Positions 31,601 through 42,400 of a stretch of 64,000 nucleotides of DNA are shown piece by piece. Every line of letters begins with the position of its first letter. Positions within the stretch are counted from its first letter, which is position 1. The DNA comes from Porites lobata (Eukaryota > Cnidaria > Anthozoa > Scleractinia > Poritidae): positions 217,501-281,500 of the forward strand of contig CALNXK010000008.1 of NCBI GenBank assembly GCA_942486035.1. The letters run 5' to 3'. The notes beneath the pieces are model-generated. The model was not told the origin of the DNA, did not search any database, and saw only the letters and a list, made by a program, of their open reading frames with translations. The position numbers and the translations under genes were made by a program.

Positions 31601-34600
31601 ACTTTCTAAAAAATTTATCGAGCGGTTTAAAAATTATTCACTAATTTGTTAAAGTAGACCGAAATGTTTATATTACCGCTAACAAGAGCGCCTTGATACA
31701 TACTAATCAAATCCTCCTTTCTAGCAATCGGCTGAAGGTATCTCCATGATCTTTCACCCACGTTTTTATAAAGATTGAAACTACTACGAGGTGAAATTGC
31801 ATGTCAAAAGCGCTTCGTTTAGTACAGATAATAGTCGAACATCAAGATTGTCAATTTTTTACCGTATTTCTAACCATAAAAACTTCATCCCAAAATATCT
31901 CGATAACGCTCTTACAGATTTCGCTTAAACTTCACGAACATCGAGGCAGCTATCGTAGGTAAATGCTCCAGTAAACGATTTTGGAAGAACAGTTCCCAGT
32001 GCCGAGAAATACTGCTGCAAGTAAAATAGGTAATGGCGTCATTTCGTTGCTATGACAACTCCGATGTCATTGCAACCCTGGTCATAACCAATTTTCTTCT
32101 TTACCTAATACAACTGTAGTGTCAATTTTTCCAAATCTTTGTTTATGGCGACGTAGTTTACGCTCAAACTTGGGAGGTATTGACCTTAAAAAACTATATT
32201 GAGCCACCTTAAATTTCGCGATTTTGACAAATCACCGTTTTCCAAGGTAATTAAATTGCACGAATCAAGTATACTTGATTCAACTGATTTACACTTGATC
32301 AACTGACTTATGATTGTTTGATTTTTTTTCCCCAAAATATGACTGATTTTCAACTCCAAAAGTATGGATAGAGGGTGAAAGATCATTGTTCACCACCTCT
32401 CAGATTTTAGCCAACAATGCCCCTTAATGTTTCTGATATTTATCTTCACATCTGCGAAAAAATTGCCAGAATTCTAGGCAAAGCTAACTTCTATCAGCTT
32501 TAAAGATAGTACAGTGTTTAGAGGCTCTCTAAAAGCATGTGTTACACAAAAAATATCCCAACAATGTTGATCCTTCACAAGGCAAATGATACCCAATACT
32601 CATTATTAGGGCTGAAAATAACGGACAGCGGGTCACCGGTCATGATGACTGGCCAAATATTTTTTAGCCCAGACAAACCCCAATTCTGGCCGGTCAAATA
32701 ATGAATACTATAATTGTTTTTTTGCCTAAGGAATACTGAATTACACTGGCAATAGATCGTTTTTACTACATTGACGTTCACATAATATTGACAGCAACTT
32801 GGTGAAAAATGCATTCACATGTTGTAGAGAGAGTTCCTTTCCACAGTTTTTGCGTGTCTTAATGTCTTGAGTATCATCCCACAGCAGTGTCTAAAGTCTC
32901 TAAAGGTAAAAAGTGAAGCGTAAATCCTTTTCAAACTCTCAAGGTTCAGGAAGTGGAATAAACATACAGTTCAACAAACTTCAGGAATTACGAAAAAAAA
33001 TTGGGTTCTTAAACAACAAAATCTGCCCAATTTGTTTTACTTTGATGTTCCAAAATGAACATTGGTGAAACTTGATCATTTTCCTTGCCTGGCACGTGAT
33101 CAAAAGTCTCCACCACAAAGAAGAATCGTCGGTAATATTTTTGGCAAAGAAGTTGATTTCCATTGGCGAAAAGTCTGTTCCACAAACAGCGTGTTTATTA
33201 TCAGAAGTCAATAAATATACAGCAGAGCTTTCATTCCGGTCATCGCGCAACACTTTATCGTGATAGGCTCAAATGTCAACAGAAATTTGCATAAAGTTGT
33301 TTACAAGAAAGAGATAGACGACGTTCCTTCTCGATTAGCTTAAATTTTGATCAGACTATTCTGGAATCGAGTCCGCAAACGAGATTCATGTTCAACATAA
33401 AGAAATTATTATTAATTAATGCGCTAACATTTATTCCCGGAGAACCACAGGATGACCCCTTGAGAATTGCGATTGATTTGCCTGAATTCTGTCGAATTCC
33501 CAAAGCACATTACTGAGTACAGGTGTACGGTACGACCAACGTTGCGTTACTCCACAACTCAGTTTGTTATTGTTTTGCTTTGTTACGTTTCATTATAACA
33601 TGAAATTAATTTATTGCGCGCGTTCTTTTTCTTAGAAGGTTTTAGTGCAAAGCAGCAAAAAACGCCAAAGAAAAAGAAATCATTACAGCGTTATAGAGCA
33701 TTAAGCGACAACTATATGGAAAATAAAATGTTCGTATCCAAAAATAACCGGCCAAAATGACCGGCAAGATGAGAGTTTGACCGGTCAAGTCCGCGATCAG
33801 GCCAGACATTCTCCATTGACCGGCTGTTATTTTCAACAGTTTATGGGTTACACTGATTAAATTGTTCACATGTTAGTCAGCATTGCTTGATCCTAAAGCT
33901 TTATGATGGATTCTTAAAAATCATTCTGCAAGAAGTTTAAATATGATCAGGCACTTCAAGAACTTGGCCATCCTGCACTGAACAAAGCATGCAATGAGAT
34001 ATGCATGGTGCAATACAAGATTCGCATCTTGTGAGATGGTGGTGACTTACTTTTGAGATGAACTGAATGTGATAGCAAAATAGTCTTGCACATTCTGTTT
34101 CAGATCAGATACATTGTACAAGAAATAATAGAATTTTGACCAATACATGTGTAACTGTAGTGCACAGGCTTATGACAGGGGCATCCAACGAGAATATAGT
34201 TCAAAACCACTTAAACATAGCGTGGTTGAACGTATTTTAGTATTTAAACGGTAGATATAGGCATATTTTTATCCCCTAAAAATTTTTCAGCTGTTCGGAT
34301 TTCCTAGCTGAGAGTCTAGTGATCCGAAAATTATAGGGATCAAAACTTACCTTTTCGAAAATTTCAGCCAGAAAAAAGGCTCCCAAAAATTCCAGGTGAC
34401 CTTTTTAGGGTAAAAATTCGTTAAAAATGGGCAATTATACCATTTTTGGGGGGTTTGAAAATCCTAGGAGAGGCAGGCAAGCAAGAAATTTATCAACAAC
34501 TGTTCCGAAAATTCTAGATCTCAAATTGTCTTCTGAACAGATATTTTCCAAAAATTGTCGTTGGGTGCCCCTGTTATAAGGTGACATAGTCCCTTAAATG

Positions 34601-36034
34601 GTTTTTTGCTTGATTACACGTTTTCCTCAGTGCACATGCATGGATGTATGCCTTTTGTTGTCTGAGCCACTCACTATCATTTTTCTGGAAAGGGAATGCA
34701 CTTTTAGTATTTTGTTATATTTTAATCCGTTTACCCATGAAAGACTGACCTGTTGGGGATAAAGGTTCAAGGCCGTATTCTGCTCTCTTGTCAGGGGGAA
34801 TAATCAATTCAAGACCCTCTTTCTCAGCCACTTCTACAAAATCATCAGTATCGTCTTCATCATCATCTTTTCTTTCACGTCTGGTATCAGTCATTGGTGT
34901 TATTTTTAGCTCATGAAATTTATCACTTGCTGCTTCTAAAGTCCTTTTGAGATCAATGAGATGTTCAATTTTCTGCTGTGTTCCTTCCCCTTTGCTCAGC
35001 ACAGACAACCACTTGTTAATCATGGGTAAATGTTTGTGAGTCATTTCTTTGTGCATTTCTTGCACTGTTTTCAACAAAATACTGTTATCAATTGTTTCTT
35101 TAACTTTTGGTCCGCTTGTGTCAACCTTGATACTCAACAGATAAGACCGAGTTCCAAGGCCGTGATTAGAGAGAAGTTGTTCATTAACTTCACTTCTACC
35201 AAGTTCAGTCTCAACCTGATCAACAAGCATGGGTGATGTAGAGCCATCAGGTTGTAAATTTTTATTGTCGCTACTGTGCACTTTGTCAGCAGCTGAGCTC
35301 TCCGTGGCATCATCACTCTTAAAGCCAACTTTTTCTAGTTCACATGTGTCATGGCCAGTCTCATCCCCACATTGTAGATCATAATCATCAGGATGGGGTA
35401 ACAGCAGCTTAAAACAGTTCTCAATCTCGGTTGCGCATAGCTCCATTTCACCTATCATCTCAGACATTTCTTGCTCCACTTGAATAATCTGTCCATTGAT
35501 CAATACATTTCTTCTTCTTGCTATTTCTTCCGATTGGCGTCTTTCAACTTCAGTTCTAGCTGTTACTACATTAAACTCAACCTTTTTTACTCTCTTCAAA
35601 TAACTGTACCCCAGGTCTAATTTCTTGTAGTGGGGCCCAAATTTGTGATACCAACTCTCTACCGCCTGTAGAGCTTTCTCTTTAAGGATTTTCGCGGCTG
35701 ACTTTGGTGGTGGAAGAGGCTGTTTGTGATCTGTCTCAACTGTTAGTTCCAAAAAGAGTTGAAAATCGGTCAACAGTAATTCTCTGAACATATGAGAGCG
35801 AAGGAAAAGTTCACTGATAATCTGTAACGACGACAGTCTTACTTCGGCGTGATTCTTTTTCAGCTGCGTTAAAACCAAGTGATATACGTGCTTCAGATAG
35901 ACATCTGCTTTCTTACAGATTGCCTTTAGCTTTTTTAATTTTTCAGCGTCTAGCGATGGATCCCCAGAAGTGGTCAGATTGCTGATAATTTCGCCCAGTT
36001 GTTCAAGGAGACCTAAGTCGGCCGTCGACTCCAT
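28606..36034 (-). CDS. UVSSA: UV-stimulated scaffold protein A, complete, two exons
   Basis: Exon 1 is 36034-34735 and exon 2 is 29477-28606. The join (ATG G/AG) keeps frame and gives 723 residues; human UVSSA is about 709. UVSSA acts at stalled RNA polymerase II in transcription-coupled nucleotide excision repair, bringing USP7 and TFIIH to CSB-bound polymerase. Visible: N-terminal VHS/ENTH-like helical region (about 1-150), a long middle region with a charged coiled segment, an acidic TFIIH p62-binding motif DDFVEV with F399 and V402 matching human F408 and V411, and a C-terminal DUF2043 region with the C-C-C-H set C569, C579, C587, H590 (CRAPLPSGKLCP, CPFHGK). A lysine-rich nuclear-type tail follows. 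All expected parts are present, so it looks functional. The single 5.3-kb intron is full of transposons. Confidence 0.95.
30598..32213. mobile_element. Giant foldback (long inverted repeat) element, copy A
   Basis: The element begins TTAAGGTGGCTCGATACAG and ends inverted with GAGCCACCTTAA. Arms of about 760 bp run inward with near-continuous complementarity. Examples are GTAAACTACGTCGCCATAAA at 30647 with TTTATGGCGACGTAGTTTAC at 32142, and ACAAGTGAGAGCCTCTCATT at 31309 with AATGAGAGGCTCTCACTTGT at 31459. Only about 60 bases (31362-31424) are unpaired in the centre. No frame of note is present. It is in the UVSSA intron and related to 16030-17307. It is larger than ordinary MITEs and matches the general plan of Foldback-type elements. 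Confidence 0.9.
32608..33840. mobile_element. TIR element with AGGGCTGAAAATAAC ends
   Basis: The left end AGGGCTGAAAATAACGGAC matches the inverse of GCTGTTATTTTCAACAGT at the right end. Subterminal CCGGTCA/TGACCGG words are repeated on both sides (32634, 32692, 33759, 33780, 33817). These clustered words may be transposase-binding sites. No transposase reading frame was found in the 1.2 kb. Confidence 0.65.
34169..34580. mobile_element. MITE with ACAGGGGC-CCAACGA ends
   Basis: CTTATGACAGGGGCATCCAA on the left matches the inverse of TTGGGTGCCCCTGTTATAAG on the right. Inner words such as AAAATTCTAG/AAAATTCC are repeated. The element is about 410 bp and lies in the UVSSA intron, 155 bases from the exon 1 donor. 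Confidence 0.8.
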
Positions 36035-36408
36035 CTTGGACTTAAATATTAACGCTCCTCTTTTGCTGACGTCTGTTCTATCACAGCAGCTTAGCAGCCA
36101 CCCAGTGAGAGGACCGCTGTTTCTGGAATGTGCTATTGCAGGCGTTGCACATTCAAAGTTTGAAAATGGCGGGTTGAAGCTGCGGGTTGACAGGTCGATG
36201 GCAGGTCAACTTGGAGTTTGTTTGCCACTGGACAAATTACAAACTTTGGAGAGGCAAGCGAATGCTCCGGATCTAACTATAGTCCAGTAACGAAACGAAA
36301 GACAAATGTAATGACCTCAGTATCTATAGAAAAGAATGCTGCAAGGAATAAGGAGAGTCCAGAGCAAAAACGTTAGCTTACTCGGATTACTTGAGATTTC
36401 TTGTTGGC
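36035..36408. promoter_or_regulatory. Head-to-head promoter region of UVSSA and the TALPID3-like gene
   Basis: The start codons of two divergent genes are only 374 bases apart, so the promoters and 5' untranslated regions must share this space. A CRE-like GCTGACGTC (36066-36074) and an AAAATGGCGG word (YY1-like, 36165-36174) are visible. No TATA box stands out. The assignment rests on gene geometry; the motifs are suggestive only. Confidence 0.6.
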
Positions 36409-39400
36409 ATGAAACATTCAAGACAGATAATTTCCATAACGAATGCTGCCGTGGATGCATTGACTGGTGCAAGAGATGACGATAAACTCGAGAGAGTGGC
36501 ACTAAGTACTGAATCAGTATCACAAACTCGAAGCAACATTGGCTCTTCAGTGATCCCTGCAAATCGCCAAAGCTCTCAAAGACGCTCGAATTATGTTGAA
36601 ATTTCATGTCCTGCAGATGATAGATATCCTGAGGCCGTACAAGAAAATTTTTCTCCATCACTTGCTGAATTGTCTTTTAATGGTACTCAGAGAGTCAGAT
36701 TACCTTCAAGACTGCTTCGCGAAATAAAATCCCCATTAGAATGGAGTTCTCCATCAGCTGAACCCAAGGATGTCGCGGGTGAAGTTAACGTCGGTAGGTT
36801 TGCCAGTTTGTCTCCATGCTAGGCCCTGTGCTGATCTCCACCTCCTTAATTGTACCCTGGAGATACAGCTAATGGACAATCCAGGGTAGAGGGTCTCAAT
36901 GGGGTGGTGGCTTTTACGGTTATCGGCTAAAATTTTGGCTCTTTTACGGGTATCGGTTAAATTTTTTCAGTTACGGTTAACGAAAAAGTTAAAAATTAAC
37001 TTCTTTTGTTTCAAAAAGTTAAATATTAATTAACCTCTATTTTTTTGTATCTTTAAATCAAAATAAAGGTCTTCGGATCATCTCAGGATGAAATAAGCTA
37101 TTCTTTTGAAAAATTTTAATATTTGATAGATTGTACTTTTTATAAAGTATTGCACTTCTGATATTATTTTACACATAGAAATGTCAATAGTGAATTTAAA
37201 AATAATCTTTGTGAAAAAGCAAAAGCAGACACGCGAACGCCCAACTCAAGGCCGGGGCGCGACATTCATTATAACAGAAATGGCCGTTTTCACACTAGAG
37301 AGGGATTATTCGTGTGAGATGGGTGATCCGTTTGATGATTTGCGTCAGATAGGTGATACGTCTTAATTTGGCAATGGAATAGTTTTAATTTTTAATAAAC
37401 AATCCGCCTGACTTTTGAAGACACGATTATCCGTTCCAGGTAGCCTGTGTACAGCCGCCCCCTCCCCTCAGAAAAAAATCGGAGAAGGGGTGTCTGTGGG
37501 GAGGGCGCGACTGTACACAGGCTAGTCTCAGACGGATGATCCATTTCTAGGTCTAGTGTGAAAACGGCCAACAACAAAATTCCAGTGTCCAGTGTTTTTA
37601 ATGATAGCGAAGGACTGTACGGAACGACTGTCTTGCCGTTGCCTTGTCCGTAGGCCGCATTATCCCGTGCGGCTGATGCCTTTTGGGTCATGTGGTCCGA
37701 GCGAGTTCGCCACTGAAATGCCTTGACCGAGATTGCATGGGAAGACGCCGAACAGGGACTAGGCATGGCGATGTCTACCGTAGCGTCCGAGAAAAACAGG
37801 GAAATGTTGTTTATCGGCAACGTGTTTTACAAACAGTGACATCTCTGCGTGTTGTTTCACTAGTGTTTTGAGGGCACGGCCTCCTGAAAATTGCAAATAT
37901 TAATCCCCAGCAAGAAGCCACACTTTCACTGTGGAAAAAATTAGTTCCCCAAGAAAGTGCCAGAAATGGAGCCTAGGTCTTGGTTAACACCTAAAAGGCG
38001 CTTCGCCTAACGTGCGTATGGAGTCACACTAGCCGGGAAATAAAAAATGCAACCATAAGTGAGTTTAGTACCTTCCTTAAAAGTAGTAAATCTAGGGAAC
38101 ACTTTCTTTTACGGTTAACTCTTTTGTACGCTATTTACGGCTACCTGTTAAATTTTTTTAATTTTTACGGCTATCGGCTAAATTTTTGGCCGTTTTACGC
38201 CTATCGATTAACCCCATTGAGACCCTCAGAGTAGGCTATGTACAGTGGAAGCTCTCTTTATGGACACTCGAGTAAGTAAACAGCTGTACTTACAGCTGCC
38301 GTCACAAAACCCCATTTCAACTCCTATACAAACTCTGTATTTTTACATTACTGTAAGTATACAATAATTATTTCTGTAGGCTTGGGTTATTTAACCCATT
38401 CGCCCCCGAACTGCCTGCAACCACTTGTGTGGATCCACAACCCTTCTACCGCCTTTGACATTATCAGTGTTAACGGTCAATGACAACTTTGTCAGTTAAC
38501 TGCAGCAGGATGAAGAGATGTTTCAAACTGTGCCAGAATAAGCACAATTTGGTCTAGGAGGCCAGATGAAAAGACAAAAAAACCACATAAAATTAATGTT
38601 GTCCTGAAAATACTCATGAAAATCATATTCCACTACCCACCTGTACCTTTCCTTTCATTTAATCCTAAGGTCACTAAAAGCTTTCCCAAAAACTTTTCCC
38701 TCCAAAATGAATCTTACTAAGTACTGTAAACAGGGGTTTCATTAAGCATCGGAGATCGGAGAACTCTCCGTCTACTACGCGTAATTCTCTGGCTAAATTT
38801 CAATGAAGTATGGCTATTTTTTATTCAGGTGAATCAGATGTGGATACATTATGTTATGTACAAAGAAATTGTCCCCAGAAATGTGTGATTTTAGCGCCTA
38901 GCCACTTGCTTTACTTTCCTAAATAAATAACAAATACACAAAAGACCTTATTTAAATGCTAGCAGTTTTAAGCCCAACAAAAATAACAAGGGACGCATCA
39001 TATATTAGACGGTTTGCTAAAGCGTGGAGAGTTGACTGTATGTTCGATGCTTTTTTATTTACATGCGAAAAATTATTAAATGAATAAATACTAATGAAAC
39101 AAAAAGTGAAAGTACATGATGAACAAATCATAGTAGCAAAGTTACGTCAAGAAATGTTTAAGCGATAAGAATTAAGTACCTTTATAAATGAGAAGAATGA
39201 GTTCTTTTTGAACTGCTATGGAAATAAATTTGGCGGTTTTGACAGTATGTAAATGACACAGAATCAATTTTTACTATGAAGCAAATGCAAATTTTGAGAT
39301 TTTCTTATTTTAACGATGACTTCTAAAACGGCACATTATGAATTGTAACTGCAGAGCAGCTGAAACATATTCATCGATACTTGACAAATTGTCTATTATA

Positions 39401-42400
39401 CTGGACATGCAAAGTTTTGCGCTGAGAGCGAATATTTGTTTAAATGTGTTCCGCCTAGCGCAAGCACATGTTCGCTGGCAGAGGCAGGAAAAGTTTCTCA
39501 CGTCTCATACTTTCACTGTATAAAACATCCTAAAAATATTGAATAGAAGTTAAAGCGTATTGAGAATTATTTTATTTTCACTCTTATGGTAGCCACATGT
39601 CACAACTCTAGGAGGGTGCAACAGGGTTAGAAGTTGATCATAATTTACCAATATGCCTGTTAATTCAAAGAAAAAATGTTTTGAAACCAAGTAGAGGTAA
39701 ATGTATGCAGCGTTTTTTTTTCCGCAGCTACGAGAAAAAAACTTTGCTATCAGACAATAGGAAAAGCCATCTCAGCAGGGTTTAATACACAAAATTTCCA
39801 GGCTTGTTTTCAAGCTCTTTCTGGGAAAGGGGGAAAGGGCTTTGCTCTTTCAAAATATTCTCCTGTTACTTTTCACTATTCTCCTGCTACTGCAATTCTT
39901 AATGAAACCCGTGTGTAAAAGAAAAAAGAATGAGGAAAAAAAGAAAAAAGAATGAGGCAAGAAAAGTAAAAGAAAAGGGGAGTAGAGTAAAAGTCAAGGC
40001 TCAAACTTTTGCTTTCTGTACATGGCCAAACTTTGGAAGCTAACATTATTCATCTGGATCAGAGAGCCGTCAAGTGCACGTCCTGTAAATGGCTTTGTGG
40101 TACATGTAATTTTTAGCTCTTTATAGCTAGACAGTGACCAGAATTTGGCTTGACTAGCTTTAAAATATCTTTTTCGGCAAAGTTCCCAGGGGTGAAGGGG
40201 CTAAGGAAATCTCTGTAAGACAGCATTGAAGTTCAAACAATTTCATGGTAGGCCAGCAGCAATTGGTGTCTTGAAAACCAAGACGTAAAATCTTGAAAAA
40301 AACTGTGTGAAAACAGCATCTCCATTTTTTAAAATTAAAGCTGCTTTTCTGATCAAAGAGTGAGGTAAAAATGGTCAAACTGGGTCAATTTTAGCCATTT
40401 TGAAATACTGAACTCTTCCACACTACTCGCACAAAAGGTAGACAAAGTTGTCAAGTATGGAATGTTTCAGCTGGATGGTTGAAATCAGAGCAATCTTTGG
40501 CACAAATTGAGGACAGTAGTCAACCTCGTTTCAGGGGCTGAGTAGGAGAGGACCGTGGGAATGAGGTTGGATGGTAGTTAATTTAATCGCACCAGTTGAT
40601 GGATCTTGTTGTTCATTCTGAACATTTTGATGGGGCAACATTGTAACTCTCCACATGAAAAAAAAAGCAGTGTCCAATAGATAGGGGCAAGTGCCAAGTG
40701 GAGTATCAGTGTGCAAAGAAAGTCGTGTCGGATAGCCCAGAGCTAGTGGCTTTTTATTGGGCTAGTGAATTCTGTTCTTAACTTGCCCAATGGGCAAGTG
40801 AAGTATTCTGGGGGAATTCAAATCACAGAGGAACTGTAAGCAATCCTGCTCATCAAAACTTTTTTCAGGCTATTTTTTGCATGTTCAAGCAATTTTTGTT
40901 CCTGTGTTTTTTTATCACCTTAAAGAAACTAAAGATTTCCTCTTGGACAGCACCCCAGGGTTGTTGCTAAGCGCTGGCTGCCAGGGAAATTAGCTGGCTG
41001 AGTCAGAGGCCATTGCTGGCTAGATTTTGACTGGTGATCAGCATGAAACAGAGGGAAACAGCCATACCTTCCCCAATGTCGGCAAAGAAGGCACCATGCA
41101 GTCCTCTTTTTGTCTCCTCCATTTTCTCTTTAGCTGCCAGGCAATTTCCTTAGTTACAACCCTGGCGCCCATGTGGACTTTATTGTAGTTTTTGGGCACA
41201 AACCAGTTAGCTCAATTGGATAAGCACCAGTCTGCTGCCAAACAAGAGGCGCCTGGTTCAAACCCAGCCAGCCTCAACAGTACTCAGCCTTTGTAATAAT
41301 AAAATTAGACTTTCAAGTCTTCTCAGATAAGGACGACAAACTGTAAGCCTTGTTTGCAGGCCTTGCACTTATAATGATAATTCTGTGGGATGTCAGAGAA
41401 CCTGTACTTTTACTAATTTAGTACATCAGGTACATTTATTAGATGAAAGATAATTCACAACTGTACATGATGCTTGAAAGCTTTTCTTACTAAACAATAA
41501 TTAGATTTTTTTACTTGAGTGTTTTTATCTTTAAGCTGACAGTCACAAAAGAACCACTCCAGTCAAAGTAATTAGGCATGTAAATGCTACTCCATCAGCA
41601 TGGATTCTATCCAAGCAAGATGCTTCATCAAATGATGCAGAGTCTCACAGAAAACCTTTATATGATGATCAAAAAAGTAGAATTACAGAGGACTGTTCAG
41701 AGAAATCAAGCAATGGAAGTGGTAGACAAGTGTCTGAAGGTCCAGATAAAGATTTTGATAACGAAACTCCTGAAGTTATTCATAATGGAAAACAGGTAAT
41801 ATAGTACACAATACTGTATTAAAAATTATTATTTATTGGCACTAGTAAATAGTAGTTGTAGTGGCAGTGGTAGTGGTGGTAACCTGCATAGTAAGGGTTT
41901 CTGTGCGAATTTGTTGAGAAAGTTAGCCTGAAATTCATCCGATTGCTTCGAGTCGTTTTCTCCTCTCAACAACGTCTGAATCGACCGGCCGTTAATGCCG
42001 TCCGAGTGACGTCACTCGCTACCCGAAAACCGGGTAGTGTTTTTGATTGGTTGATTGTCTAAACATTCGCATAAATGATAATTATGTATAATTATGAAAA
42101 ATTTTAGCGGGATTGTCGCTTGATATTTAGCGTATCGCATCCCCGGTATTATTTCGTGTTGTTCAAACATTTCGATAAGCTTACCTACAGGTAAACTTTA
42201 TCTTAAACAGCAAAATTGCCGTTGTCTTCGAAACTGAATGCTAAATTGAGCTGCAAATGAAGAATCATTGCGGAGAGTCGGTAGATTTTTTATTTGGAGC
42301 CGCTTTGTGGTTTCAGCGGCCGGTGATTTTGTTTATGCAAAGTTGTCTGAGTTTAATATTATAATTTGACCTTTTTGCTATTTTTACCGTCAAGTGTAAT

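Larger units (their letters stand above)
36889..38227. mobile_element. TIR transposon, GAGGGTCTCAATGGGGT ends, host of nested insertions
   Basis: GAGGGTCTCAATGGGGT at the left is inverted as ACCCCATTGAGACCCTC at the right. Both subterminal regions carry repeated words TTTTACGG-TATCGG-TAAA. It starts about 95 bases after the first exon of the TALPID3-like gene and contains another element at 37281-37570. Confidence 0.8.

Noticed and set aside
41208..41265. Possible tRNA gene with good A and B boxes
   Set aside because: No acceptor stem or anticodon arm forms, and the sequence continues into a SINE body shared with another site in the window.
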